DNA of 64,000 nucleotides from Brienomyrus brachyistius (lineage: Eukaryota > Chordata > Actinopteri > Osteoglossiformes > Mormyridae), in assembly GCF_023856365.1 (NCBI RefSeq), contig NC_064537.1, forward strand, positions 315,001-379,000. Reading direction: 5' to 3'. Under the pieces are notes generated by a model that saw only the letters and a list, made by a program, of their open reading frames with translations, ran no database searches and was not told the origin of the DNA. Numbering within the stretch: position 1 is the stretch's first letter; each line of letters opens with the position of its first letter. The position numbers and the translations under genes were made by a program. Of the stretch, positions 11,572 through 23,704 are shown piece by piece.

Positions 11572-13499
11572 ATGGCCGACCTCTTCTTGGACAAGGTCTT
11601 AATTAAAAATAATAAAGACAAGGATGAGCTGGACACAGAGAGGGAGATGGTGCTCCGACTCCAGAACCGGGTCATGATGCTGTTTTTTGGGTCGGGTGAG
11701 TGTGAGCGCTGCAAGGAGTTCGCGCCAACGCTCAAGGATTTCTTCAAACGCCTCACAGATGAATTCTACGTTGAACGAGCCGCCCAGCTGGTTCTGCTGT
11801 ACATCTCTCTGGACTCCTCCGAGAAGAAGCAGCTCAGGTTTCTCAAAGACATGCCTAAAGGCTGCCTCTTCATTCCCTTCAAGGACAGCTACCGCATGTA
11901 TGCTTATCTCTGTTGCTAACCTGCATCTGGACAATTCACCCAGTAAAAATGTAGGCGGTGAACATACATAACCACAGAGTGTTCTTGGTTTTGATGGCAG
12001 GTTAGGATTTGCTGGGGTCAGGGGTGCGGTAAGGGGAGAAAGGGAAGTTAGGACAATGCCAAGGGTCCCTGAATGACAGGGGCCCTAAAAAATGGAAAAT
12101 AACTGGATTGATCTGGACTGGGGGTCCCAATATGATATGCCTTCATGGGGCCCAAAATCTTTAGCAACTCCCCTGGCTGGGTTTATTATGTATATATGTA
12201 GTAAACATATGTACAGGGTAGACTTGGTTTTGGGAGAGGTTAAGGTTTGCTGGAGGTATTAGGTATGTATGCAGTGAACATGTGCATATGCACAGTGTAT
12301 ATCTGGTTCTGAGGGAGGTTAGGGTTTGCCGGAGGTATTATGTATGTATGCAGTGAAGATGTACATATGCTCAGTGTATATCTGGGTTTGAGGGAGGTTA
12401 GGGTTTGCCGAAGGTATTATGTATGTATGCAGTGAACATGTACATATGCTCAGTGTATATCTGGGTTTGAGGGAGGTTAGGGTTTGCCGGAGGTATTATG
12501 TATGTATGCAGTGAACATGTACATATGCTCAGTGTATATCTGGGTTTAAGGGAGGTTAGGGTTTGCCGGAGGTATTATGTATGTATGCAGTGAACATGTG
12601 CATATGCACAGTGTATATCTGGGTTTGAGGGAGGTTAGGGTTTATTTTTCATAAATGTTAAGTGAGTAAAATGCAAATATAGAAAATCTCAGTGTGTGCA
12701 AAAGCTTTTGACTGGTGGTGTAATCACCTGGAGAAAATTAATTTTCTGTTCTGTGATGTAATGTTGGGGCATGGAAGGAGGTAAGTATGAGCACAGGGCG
12801 GAACAAGAAGGGCTTTATTGGGTGATACTCAAAACAGAAACAAGTCAAACTCAAAAGACCATGAGGGGTTAAAACAGGAAGGAGAGGGTCAGGCAGGGAG
12901 CAATGTCAATGACTGGACTGGGGAGCTCAAGACAGGGAGGCATATTATACACTGACGAGGGAGCAGACGAGAAGCAGCTGGAGTGAGTCACACAGGGCTG
13001 AAACAAGAGGTAAGACAAAAAAGTCACAGGGGAGAGCAGAGGGGCGTAAGCATGGCGTGACAGGTGTGCTTTTTTGGATGTTATATTTTTATGTAGCTAA
13101 TATTTGAGTCTGTATGGGTCTGTATATGGGTGTCTCAAAATGAGTTTCACAATTATGTGTGTGTCCAGGGAGTTGAAGTACAAATTCAACGTGGAGGAAA
13201 TCCCAACTGTGGTGGTACTGCGGCCAGATGGTTCAGTCCTCTCACCCAACGCTGTACCAGAGATCTGCAGCCACGGCCCAGGCTGCTTCCGGAACTGGCA
13301 GGAAGGGGCGGAGCTCATTGACAGGAACTTCATGATGGCTGAGGAGTTTGATGACACCAAGATGAGAAGCATGACAGATCCGCTGCGTAGACTCAAGTAC
13401 AAAGTGGACAAGAAAAATAAGAAGAAAAGGGAGAGTAGAGAAGAGGATGATGATGAGGAAGAACAAAATGACAGTGAGGAGGAAGAGAGCTCCTGCTGA
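11572..13499 (+). CDS. nxnl1: Nucleoredoxin-like 1 / rod-derived cone viability factor (2 exons)
   Basis: This is a thioredoxin-fold protein; in mammals it is made in photoreceptors and protects cones. Exon 1 is 11572-11897 and exon 2 is 13169-13499, with GT-AG borders and phase 2, giving 218 residues (human 212). Landmarks are DELDTE, LFFGSGECERCKEF with a thioredoxin-type CxxC (Cys44, Cys47), LKDFFKRLTDEFYVERAAQL, LKDMPKGCLFIPF, and in exon 2 VEEIPTVVVLRPDG, CFRNWQEGAELIDRNF and a strongly acidic, lysine-rich tail ending SSC. In mammals the long form is a redox protein and the short secreted form comes from intron retention. Here read-through adds MYAYLCC after Arg108 and stops at 11917-11919, giving a 115-residue short form. 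A poly(A) hexamer AATAAA lies at 13730-13735. Confidence 0.94.
12190..12650. repeat. 79-bp minisatellite in the nxnl1 intron
   Basis: About five to six units of 79 bases, each with GGTATTATGTATGTATGCAG, a CATATGC(T/A)CAGTGTATATC segment and GAGGGAGGTTAGGGTTTGCC. The first units are more diverged; the later ones are nearly identical. Confidence 0.85.
12730..13062. repeat. Unclassified dispersed repeat in the nxnl1 intron
   Basis: The segment is purine-rich and reads GGGCTTTATTGGG, then several CAGG and ACAGG blocks, ending near GGCGTGACAG. Its layout resembles the start of the 33.05-33.73 kb repeat. Both look like ends of a fish retroelement, but no protein domain is present to classify them. 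Confidence 0.35.
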
Positions 13500-13549
13500 T
13501 ATACAAATAGCAAATATCAAAAATAATATCTGGTAAGTGTCACATTGGT

Positions 13550-13682
13550 AGGGCTTTTTGCTTGTCACTGTTGCCTCAGGCTTGCTCTCTGGGGGCTTTG
13601 GGCAGGGATAATGTAAAGTGCTTTGAGACAATGTACTGTCGTGAAAATGCACTATACAATTAAATTGAATTGGATTGAACTG
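13550..13682 (+). mobile_element. SINE/LINE 3' tail
   Basis: The sequence TAAAGTGCTTTGAGACAA, then CACTATACAATTAAATTGAA, followed by degenerate TTGAA repeats, is the characteristic 3' tail of a common fish retroposon family. No complete head region is visible. Confidence 0.5.
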
Positions 13683-13739
13683 AATAATACCTGGGGTCTA
13701 CAAATTGTACAAATGCTTTAAAAACTTTAAATAAAATTA

Positions 13740-14725
13740 ATGTGTCAGATGGAAAGCAAGGCCGGCTTAGAGTTACCGTATCTGTGAGATTATTACCTAT
13801 GAGGAGCTATATCGCCTGTTCTGTCACATGTGGGGGGGGGATCTGGCACCGTGACAATGTCACCACAGCCAGACGGGGTGGGAAGCTCTCCCAGTCAGGA
13901 GGTGCGATATGTACAGAGCTACAGTACAAAAAGATAGAGTTCAATGTGTGACAATTAAATACACTTGCATTCACCCCTGGATACAATACACCGCAATGAA
14001 ATGTTTATTGAAGTGCCATGGTTTGAAGTACATATTATAAACTGCAGATGCAGGTCTGTGCAGACGTGAATATCTGTACCTAAATGACACATTTGCACTT
14101 TATCAATTAAAAAAGTTATTTTACTAATATTTAACTAAAAACATCACAAAGATGCACAAGAACATTTGTAGAAAGTTGCAGAGTAATTGTAATAAAAGTT
14201 TAGCATTTTTTCTGCAGTGGTCTTAGATGGGGGTTCATGCACATAGTAAAAGCAGCAGACCACTGTGAGATTCATGCGAACACAAAAAGACCAGTTCAGT
14301 GTTTATTCCAGTGGCTAATTCACACTTTTGTGTTATCTACAGATAGAAGAGCCAGAGCCTGCGATTTCTGATATTACCATGGTGTTGCTGCACAGGAGCT
14401 CGAGATTCCCCTGTTCCGTTTGCCGCCACTGAAAGACGCCTGGAAGCTCAAATGCTGTTTATAACTGTGTTTTGTCTAAGTATTACTTAAAATCTTAGTG
14501 CAGTCTTGGTGACACTTCATTGACTCATCCTCTCTCATGCAAATAAACAGTGTGATGCAAATTCCCGATAAACAAGATGGTAAAATGGAGATATGTCTCG
14601 ATCACCTAGAAAGATAAAGCTGCTGTAAACAGGCATCTGTATTGAAAGAGACAGACTAGAGAGACTTAGGTGTGGACAGTGGGCATGAAGTGAAAGAGAC
14701 AGGATGCTGACTGAAATATGAAGGA
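13740..14725. other. Intergenic stretch, nothing recognised
   Basis: About 1 kb of ordinary AT-rich DNA with no credible exon. The short open frame near 13.74-13.95 kb has no family features. Confidence 0.4.
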
Positions 14726-15496
14726 ATGGAGAGAAAAGGAGTGAGATATAACGGGATCAGGAGGAGAGGAGTGGGATATAAAGGGATTAGGAGGAAAGGA
14801 GAGGGTTATAAAGGGATCAGGAGGAGAGGAGTGAGATATAAAGGGATCAGGAGGAAAGGAGAGGGTTATAAAGGGATCAGGAGGAGAGGAGTGAGATATA
14901 AAGGGATCAGGAGGAAAGGAGAGGGTTATAAAAGGATAAGGAGGAGAGGAGTGAGATATAAAGGGATCAGGAGGAAAGGAGAGGGTTATAAAGGGATCAG
15001 GAGGAAAGGAGTGAGAAATAATGGGATTAGAAGGAAAGGAGTGAGAAAAAGGAATAGAGAAAAGGAGAGAGTTATAAAGGGTTCAGAAGTAAAGGAGTGA
15101 GATACTGTATAAAGGGATCTGGAGGAAGGAACTGAGATATAAAGGGATCAGGAGGAAAGGAGTGAGATATAAAGGGATCAGGAGGAAAGGAGTGAGATAT
15201 AAAGGGATCAGGAGGAAAGGACTGAGATATAAAGGGATCAGGAGGAAAGGAGTGAGATATAAAGGGATCAGGAGGAAAGGAGTGAGATATAAAGGGATCA
15301 GGAGGAAAGGAGTGAGATATAAAGGGATCAGGAGGAAAGGACTGAGATATAAAGGGATCAGGAGGAGAGGAGTGAGATATAAAGGGATCAGGAGGAAAGG
15401 AGTGAGATATAAAGGGATCAGGAGGAAAAGACTGAGATATAAAGGGATCAGGAGGAAAGGAGTCAGATATAAAGGGATCAGGAGGAAAGGAGTGAT
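14726..15496. repeat. 30-bp minisatellite (about 26 copies)
   Basis: Head-to-tail units with the consensus GATATAAAGGGATCAGGAGG then AAAGGAGTGA. Because 30 is a multiple of three, one frame stays open and would encode repeats of RYKGIRRKGV. In the first third, GAGGGTTATAAAGGG and GAGTGAGATATAAAGGG variants alternate, a 60-bp higher-order period. After a divergent break at 15.04-15.13 kb the second part is nearly uniform. No start context or homology supports translation. Confidence 0.93.
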
Positions 15497-15506
15497 TTCA
15501 CGCTAG

Positions 15507-18500
15507 TCAAATGCATTCAGGATGTATCACAACAGTGCCCCCCTTTCACACCCCCTGGCCTGACATAAGAGCCTTTTCCTGGCCCTGTGCCTGTTCCTCT
15601 GTCCCTCCACCTCTGCCACAGCCTCCCTCTGACCCGGATATGCAGCTTCTTCATATCCGTCTCCCTCGTCCCGGTGTTCAGTCAGTGCTGGTCCTGGGGG
15701 TGAAGCAGGCTGGCAGTGACAAGGTTGCCGAAACCTAAAAATCAAGGTTATGTCCATAAATTGTGAGCTAAGGTGATAACGTAATTATCGTGACAGACCT
15801 AGTTCGCGCACTGAATAAAAGAGCAAACTGCAGACACACAGCAAATTGAATCATATGAATCATTTTTTGGCAGTGTTAAACTAATCAAAGGAGAAATACA
15901 TAACTTTTCTCCTCAAATCGGAGGAACACTGGTATTGTTTGTAAACTTGCTGAGCTTTTGTTGGGCTAATCCCTATTTGTATCCAGTAGATGGGGCTGTT
16001 GGTATTGATAGGAATCAAGTGTGCTCCCTCTGGTGGTAATGAAGATGAAGTGCGTTTTTGTCTGCGTGCAGGCTAAAAGGTATGATTTCTTCTAGGATAT
16101 CCTCTGGGAAATCTTGCTATAGTGTGCTGGCTGTTCAGATTTCAGGCGACTCTGCTACATGAGCTAGGCCAGCTAATGGTATTTGATGGGCAAAGGGTGA
16201 AAGGTCCGTAGTCTTTAATGTAGGGGGGCATATGGATATAACTGCCTCACTATCCCCTGTCTCGGTTCTCTCTGAATTATTCTTCATCATTATTTTCGTT
16301 CATTACTCTTTCCTTTGACACTCAAGGAAGGTTTCTAAGTGGGTCATGGCTGCAGCACTTCCTCTGTGGTTTCCCGGTGACAGCGCTTTGCTGCGTGTTT
16401 CCCTTCTATGAACCGTTTGACTGAGCTACTTTGCTCATTGGGCAACCTGGCCTCTAGATGGCATTACAGGCTTCTGTGTCCTAGGAAGCACAGGGGGCTT
16501 GGATGGGGCTCCCCAAGTGTGAGGTGCAGGAGATGAGCCCATGCAAGACGCTGGCTGATCATCTGCTGTTTCATACCAGGCATACTGAGGCTGAGGCAGA
16601 ATGCAAGCAGCCTGACTGGTAGGAGCTGACTCTCCACACCAGCTATTGTAGCTGAAGCAGATGGTGAGGCCTTAGCTGCAGTCATAGTCAGACACCGTAT
16701 CACTGCTCATACCAGGAATCCTGGAAGCGGTTTGCTGTTGCACACCTGCAATGGCAGCATGTACAGAGGGTGCAGCACAGTGGTGCTTCTCAGCTTCCCA
16801 AAAAACTCAAAGTCAAAGTAAACTTTATTGTCGTCTCTGCTATATACTGTACAGGTACATAGAGAGACGAGATGACGTGGCTCCAGTTTTTTTTCAGTGC
16901 AGACGAGAGAAAGACACGTAAGAAATAGGCACGTGGTAAACAAAGTAAAGCTTTTGCGCTTCAGCTACACATCTATTGTAGCTTCTCTCACATGTATACG
17001 GCACATATTCTGTCACCATGATGTTTCCCCAACAAACCGACAACATCCACACAAACTCAGTATTTCTCGATACAAACTCGGAACCGATGCAAACTCTGCA
17101 GAAACAGGGCTGGAACTGACGTATAAAATATGAAAATGGCCACAATTAAGGGCAGCAGAGGAAGGCACCTGTTCTTGTTTTAATTTCCTCGCTGTGTTAC
17201 TTCAGCCAAAAACGTCAGTGATAGGTCACATACTTACGTACAATCACCCCGCACCCCACTTGTGGCTTCTACTGCTACTTCCTCTTTCCAGCTTCTGTCT
17301 GACCCCATAATACACTTCTCTGCCAAGGCCCTCACAGTGGGATTCCTCCTCCTTCTCTCTCTGCTCTTTAGTTGTGCCACCAGTAGTGGCTGCCACTTTC
17401 CCTTCCTGTATCCAAACCGCTCATTTCTCACACGAGCTTAATATGTATTAACTGCATCACTTTTACATCACAAACCAATCTGATGTATAAATAAATACAG
17501 GAACATACCCATAATGCATTATGTTTCATGCTGGTGACCACATTCATGAACATATTCACAGAAGAAGATGCTTGCTCTCTTGCAGGCACATACACACAAC
17601 ATCTTGCAAATGCATTCAGAAACTCTCAAACCAATAATTTTCAATTCTCACCAAGTTGGAACCTGCTTATCTGCCACACACTGAAAAATCTGCAAATCTA
17701 GCATTTTTAACACAAACAGGATGGATGTTTGTAATCAAAATCATGTTCTTGAAAAATCTAAAATACAACGTTTAGAAGTTCATGCATCTTATGCTAGACA
17801 TTGAAGAAAGTTGCCTACAAACCACAAAACTTCCTGTGCAAAGTTTGTACTTATATATGTATGTAATATGTTCTTTGAAATTCGCGGTGTCCCGAGGAAG
17901 TTGTATGACTTGAGGCCAAACAGTAATAGATTACATCTTAAGTCAACACAATGTGTCTTAATGTGTGTTTTTTCTTTGTAAAAGAGCTGCACCAGATGGG
18001 TTTGTTCTGTGGTGAGTAACCAGTTCTCTTAGAGACCTGTTTATTTACAATGGGAAGAAATTGTGTTTTCACACGTGAAACATTTTTTCAAAAAAAGATT
18101 CAAGATTCAAAGATATTTTATTGTCAATTCATATTTTATGTGCAAGACATACATGAGAACTGAAATGCCGTTTCTAGCTCACTAGTGTGCATACCGTCCA
18201 ATTAGAACTAGAAAGTTTAATCCTATTTCTATTCACACTTATGTTTTCCCTTGATAACAGAACTACTCAGAAATGCACTGTTTTGGCATATACGTGGAAA
18301 AGCACGGACTCAGGAAATGTGTGCGTTTTACTTTGTTAGAAAAATAAAGGCTTATACGCGTATATAAATACTTAATAACCCTTCTGAAATAAGATTTTCA
18401 TATTATTATGGGTTTTGTGAGTTAAAACCCACGCTATAACAATTGTTAGTATCTTATTCATGTTATAATACAGTTTTAATTTAATTTATATAAATAAAAA

Positions 18501-18645
18501 CAAACATGTATGTCGATCTATGCATTACGCTTTCGTGAAGTTTGCACCCAGAATTTCCCGAGATCAATAAAGTTAATATTAATCTTAAATCATAATTTTA
18601 ATCTTAATCTTAATCCACTTGTTCTGAATAAATCCCGCTTTACTG
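15507..18645. other. 3.1 kb intergenic region without a recognised gene
   Basis: No exon with conserved protein character is visible on either strand. Two short fragments look like retroposon tails: AAAGTAAACTTTATTGTCGT at about 16.81-16.87 kb, and a TTCAAAGATATTTTATTGTC segment at about 18.10-18.18 kb. The remainder is unassigned. Confidence 0.4.
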
Positions 18646-18965
18646 ATTTCCATAGCGCAGAAGATACATCGGCCAATCAGCGCGCTCGGGGGCGTGGCCG
18701 CAAAGTTTCACGCAGCTATCTGAAGGCAGATCCAGGGCGCGGAAGCTGCGTGTGGATAGCAACGGTGATACGGGAAGATAGGAGACGTGGACCAAAGCCC
18801 AGTGAACTCCGGGGAAGAGAGCAAGGTAAGCCCCGGCCGAGCTAAGCCTGGAATACATCGGATGCGGGGCGTGCGCGTCGCGGCTGCGGAAAGTTTCGAT
18901 TTTAATTTCGGCGCCCATGTTAACACCACACTGCCTAGCGGCAGCGCCGCATCTAGAGGGTCGGA
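18646..18965 (+). promoter_or_regulatory. CpG-rich segment, probable promoter and non-coding first exon (likely lpar2)
   Basis: After several kilobases of AT-rich DNA this 300-base block is markedly GC- and CpG-rich. It contains GGGGGCGTGGCC, an Sp1/KLF-type box, and a good splice donor (AGCAAG followed by gtaagc, donor G at about 18825). The next + strand gene with an acceptor just before its ATG is lpar2 (acceptor ends at 23695). I infer a 5' non-coding exon of lpar2 ending near 18824, with an intron of about 4.9 kb. Transcript data would be needed to prove the link. Confidence 0.4.
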
Positions 18966-19297
18966 GTAATGCTTATTTTTCGGCAAGCAGGTCTCAGCAA
19001 AAATACGCGGCTAAAAATGTATCGATAGTCACAATGACATACCAGGAAAATAACGTAACTGACATCTTTCACTACTGTTTCAGTGTCTATGCCACATACC
19101 ATAGACAATAAATATTAATTATTTGAACCATTTTCCTAATTTCATGCTATTGAATGAGAAAGTGGAGGAACATATACTATATAGTCAGAGCAGTAATCCC
19201 AGTGTAGGCTATAATTACGTAGATAAGTAAACAGAACATTAGGTGAAGCATAGTATTCAGGTGCGCTCTCGTTCTGAACGAGGATAAAGAAAATGTA

Positions 19298-19520
19298 TGT
19301 TATTCATCCATCCATCCATTTTCCAAACCGCTTATCCTACTGGGTCGCGGGGGGTCCGGAGTCTATCCCGGAAGCAATGGGCATGAGGCAGGGAACAACC
19401 CAGGATGGGGGGCCAGCCCATCGCAGGGCACACTCACACACCATTGACTCTCACATGCATACCTACGGGTGTGAGGTGTGAGGCAACAGTGCTAACCACT
19501 GCACCACCATGCCGCCCCCT
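19298..19520. repeat. Dispersed fish repeat (CATCCATCCATTTTCC type)
   Basis: The copy opens with CATCCATCCATCCATTTTCC, continues with ACCGCTTATCCTACTGGGTC and GGAGTCTATCCCGGAAGC, and ends with GTGCTAACCACTGCACCACC. The same order occurs at 61.34-61.70 kb and, decayed, at 40.45-40.70 kb. It is a well-known interspersed repeat of fish genomes; this copy is internally deleted. Confidence 0.75.
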
Positions 19521-20990
19521 ATGTTATTCATAGTTAATATTATTATTGCTATTATTGTTGTTATTATTATTACCACTACTACACAGTTGACCACACGCTT
19601 CTTAACCTTTGTCTAAACTAAATTTAAAATTGAAATCAAACATTCTGTATTGATGACCATTATCAAACTGAAAATGAAACTAGTCAACTTTACGGTCTCC
19701 TTTGACTTCAAAACATTCTGTTATTGATGGTCATTATCAAAGGTGAACTTGTAGAAATACAGGGGCTTGCAGCAACGCTTAATAACTGCGCTTTGTCTAT
19801 TACAGATCAGTGACTGTAAACAAGACAGCTGGGCTATTGAACGTGAAGTCACCAAAAACTGAAATATTAATTAAAATTCGCCCGTAAAGAAATTTTGAAA
19901 ACCAGTGGCTGTTGCTTGCATTTGTTGGAAAATATTACAGCCGGAGAAATAAAATGTGAGACGCTCGGCATCTTCCCTGGCGAATTTTATCTGCAAGTTT
20001 CAAATTGCCAGAATAGTATTGCTTTTGACAATGTACCATCTTGTACCGCGATATATTGTCCCATGAGGATACCAACTCATCTCCTCCAAGAATAATTCTT
20101 CTGTTCCTTCTTGGTTCTCTGCTCTATCAAAGTCACTACTGCCACCTGCTGGAAACATCTAAATTATTTTGCACATGCGCAGTCGTAGCACATGATGTCC
20201 GCTGCAACAAAAATTCTGGGTTACACGTGCATCTGCCGCAGCCATCTAGTGACTCAGTGCATGACAAAAAGTGCATGTGGAAAGGTGAAGTATGAATTGG
20301 CCTTAAAAGTAAAAGATGGCAGTACAGGCTGAGCAGATTTCACTTTGTCTTTTTTATTTTACAGAGGAAGGCAGGAAATATGTTTGTTAATGTGGGGTAT
20401 GTGCAGTGCAGGAGGTTGAAAATCCCCAGACTAACCCAAATGAAGAATGTAAATTTTTTGTACCATTTTCTCTATCTCTCTACGCAAGACAGCGATAGAG
20501 AACTGAGTGTTGTGGCGGGTATGATGCCGTGTTTATCTAGGAGAGGCTCACACATTGGATGCACGGTTTTTGTGTTCACTATGCGGCTGCTTCATGTAGT
20601 TGTGACAGATACTTCTGATCATCAGGTAATACTGTAGCTCAGCGGATTGCATTCTGCTGGGCAGAATGAATGTTTCCGGTGTCTGCCTGTTTAGTGGCGG
20701 CTCAAAGGTCAGTGGAGTATAGCAGGCGAGGCACACCTTTGCCCAGAGTCCTGCTCCAGGTTAATAGCAGAGTGCCTGGAAGGCATTTTTAAAGTGTAAA
20801 TAAACTCACCGTATTCATACCTGAAAACCCAGGGACATTTTGAAGGCAGCCGTTTCCAACACAGTAAGGCCTGTGCCTTTTTTTGTTTTTATTGTCGGTC
20901 ATATGTTACCCGTCCATATCTGACACTTACCTATTTAGTTTTTTCTGTGTGGTGTGGATGAACGTTTATTTGATAATGGTATATATGGGA
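19521..20990. other. Intergenic or intronic DNA, nothing recognised
   Basis: If the 18.7 kb exon belongs to lpar2 this is intron 1. No exon or known repeat was identified, apart from a short ATT-rich microsatellite at about 19.54-19.57 kb. Confidence 0.35.
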
Positions 20991-20997
20991 TATTCGG

Positions 20998-22920
20998 TAT
21001 GCAGACTGGCTGGGCGGGCGGTCTGGGGGCTGCCAGTGTCAGTATGCAGACTGGGCTGGGTGGGCGGTCTGGGAGCTGCCAGCATCGGTATGGAGACTGG
21101 GCTGGGTGGGCGGTCTGGGGGCTGCCAGTGTCAGTATGCAGACTGGGCTGGGTGGGCGGTCTGGGAGCTGCCAGCATCGGTATGGAGACTGGGCTGGGTG
21201 GGCGGTCTGGGGGCTGCCAGCATCGGTATGGAGACTGGGCTGGGTGGGCGGTCTGGGGGCTGCCAGTGTCAGTATGCAGACTGGGCTGGGTGGGCGGTCT
21301 GGGAGCTGCCAGCATCGGTATGGAGACTGGGCTGGGTGGGCGGTCTGGGGGCTGCCAGTGTCAGTATGCAGACTGGGCTGGGTGGGCGGTCTGGGGGCTG
21401 CCAGCGTCTGTATGCAGACTGGGCTGGGTGGGCGGTCTGGGGGCTGCCAGCGTCTGTATCCAGACTGGGCTGGGTGGGCAGTCTGGGGGCTGCCAGCGTC
21501 TGTATGCAGACTGGGCTGGGCGGGCGGTCTGGGGGCTGCCAGCATCTGTATGGAGACTGGGCTGGGCGGGCGGTCTGGGGGCTGCCAGAGTCTGTATGCA
21601 GACTGGGCTGGGTGGGCGGTCTGGGGGCTGCCAGCGTCTGTATGCAGACTGGGCTGGGTGGGCGGTCTGGGGGCTGCCAGCGTCTGTATCCAGACTGGGC
21701 TGGGTGGGCAGTCTGGGAGCTGCCAGCATCGGTATGGAGACTGGGCTGGGTGGGCAGTCTGGGGGCTGCCAGTGTCAGTATGCAGACTGGGCTGGGCGGG
21801 CGGTCTGGGGGCTGCCAGCATCTGTATGGAGACTGGGCTGGGCGGGCGGTCTGGGGGCTGCCAGAGTCTGTATGCAGACTGGGCTGGGCGGGTGGTCTGG
21901 GGGCTGCCAGCATCTGTATGCAGACTGGGCTGGGCGGGCGGTCTGGGGGCTGCCAGCATCTGTATGCAGACTGGGCTAGGTGGGCGGTCTGGGGGCTGCC
22001 AGCATCTGTATGCAGACTGGGCTGGGTGGGCGGTCTGGGGGCTGCCAGCATCTGTATGCAGACTGGGCTGGGCGGGCAGTCTGGGGGCTGCCAGAGTCTG
22101 TATGCAGACTGGGCTGGGCGGGCGGTCTGGGGGCTGCCAGAGTCTGTATGCAGACTGGGCTGGGCGGGCGGTCTGGGGGCTGCCAGCATCTGTATGCAGA
22201 CTGGGCTGGGTGGGCGGTCTGGGGGCTGCCAGCATCTGTATGCAGACTGGGCTGGGCGGGCGGTCTGGGGGCTGCCAGCATCTGTATGCAGACTGGGCTG
22301 GGTGGGCGGTCTGGGGGCTGCCAGAGTCTGTATGCAGACTGGGCTGGGCGGGTGGTCTGGGGGCTGCCAGCATCTGTATGCAGACTGGGCTGGGTGGGCG
22401 GTCTGGGGGCTGCCAGCATCTGTATGCAGACTGGGCTGGGTGGGCAGTCTGGGGGCTGCCAGAGTCTGTATGCAGACTGGGCTGGGCGGGTGGTCTGGGG
22501 GCTGCCAGCATCTGTATGCAGACTGGGCTGGGTGGGCAGTCTGGGGGCTGCCAGCATCTGTATGGAGACTGGGCTGGGTGGGCGGTCTGGGGGCTGCCAG
22601 TGTCTGTATGCAGACTGGGCTGGGTGGGCAGTCTGGGAGCTCCCAGCGTCAGTATGCAGACTGGGCTGGGTGGGCCGTCTAGGGGCTGCCAGCATCGGTA
22701 TGCAGACTGAGCCGGGATGGGCGGGCGGTCTGGGGGCTGCCAGCGTCGGTATGCAGACTGGGCTGGGTGGGCGGTCTGGGGGCTGCCAGCATCGGTATAC
22801 AGACTGAGCCGGGATGGGCGGGCGGTCTGGGGGCTGCCAGCGTCTGTATGCAGACAGGGCTGGGCGGGTGGTCTGGAAGCTGCCAGTGTCAGTGTACAGA
22901 CTGAGTCGGGCTGGGCAGGC
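20998..22920. repeat. 46-bp G-rich minisatellite (about 41 copies) with a G-quadruplex motif in each unit
   Basis: Head-to-tail units of 46 bases: GGCTGCCAGC, ATCTGTATGCAGACT, then a G-rich core of spacing G3-N2-G3-N1-G3-N6-G5 (GGGCTGGGTGGGCGG followed by TCTGGGGG). The last few units (22.69-22.92 kb) are longer and more diverged. Since 46 is not a multiple of three and the unit lacks stops in nearly every frame, open frames of several hundred codons run on both strands; this is a repeat effect. The array lies 0.8-2.7 kb upstream of the first lpar2 coding exon. Confidence 0.95.
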
Positions 22921-22929
22921 GTTCTTAGT

Positions 22930-23695
22930 CCTCCGGATTGCTGTTCAGCAATGGCCGAGTAGATAAACATTACATGAAGAAGGACTAGATGCAAGATTTT
23001 TGGGTCGGGACACAATTTTTCTGAGCTTGTATAGTGTCTGATTCCATTTCTGATACATGATCCATATGGTATGTATTATTAATACAAAAAAGGTGGCCTG
23101 AAGGCATATAACCACAAATAAGCAACTGGCATCACTAGGTGTGTCCAAAGAAAGCCCTGCTTCCAGGGATGTGACCATAAGCCACTCACACCTGGAGTCA
23201 GCTAGCATGTAGTGTAGAGGCTATGTGTATCAGGGAAGCATTTATCTATCAGAGAGCCCTGAATGTTGATTAGATGCCTGACTTGATGGCACCAGGAATA
23301 TATTTCATGGTCATGCTGTAACAACAGATCTTTAAGATCACTGCATGAACAGTGACATTCGCATCCACTGCATGCTTCTCATTGTACTTGCTTAAGTTAT
23401 TGATGATGGAATTCAACTTCTTACTTAGTTTCAAGGAGATCATCAAGGAAAGTAGGTTTTCTTGCTAATGGTGACCAATGTTGGCTTAAATAAATGTTTT
23501 AAATACCAGATGATTTTCACTAAGGTCACTTTTCTCCATAGGTCTCAATCCAGAAGACATTGTCTGATAAAGACACATCTGAACAAGTGCAACTTTTTTT
23601 GACTCCATCTTCCAAGTAGCCCTTGCTGTGTCTCTCTCCCTACAGTACTCAAGCCTTAAACAGCTTTCCACATTGTACTCCCCTCTACTTTGCAG
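22930..23695. other. Spacer between the G-rich array and lpar2
   Basis: About 0.77 kb with no recognised element. It ends in a pyrimidine-rich tract and the acceptor tgcag at 23691-23695, nine bases before the lpar2 ATG. Confidence 0.4.
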
Positions 23696-23704
23696 AGAAT
23701 CAGG

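Noticed and set aside
14726..15506. CRISPR-like regular 30-bp repeats
   Set aside because: Units are directly adjacent with no unique spacers, and the context is a vertebrate genome.
20883..23015. Open frames of up to about 650 codons on both strands
   Set aside because: They lie on the 46-bp minisatellite, which lacks stops in nearly every frame. There is no start context, domain or splice structure.
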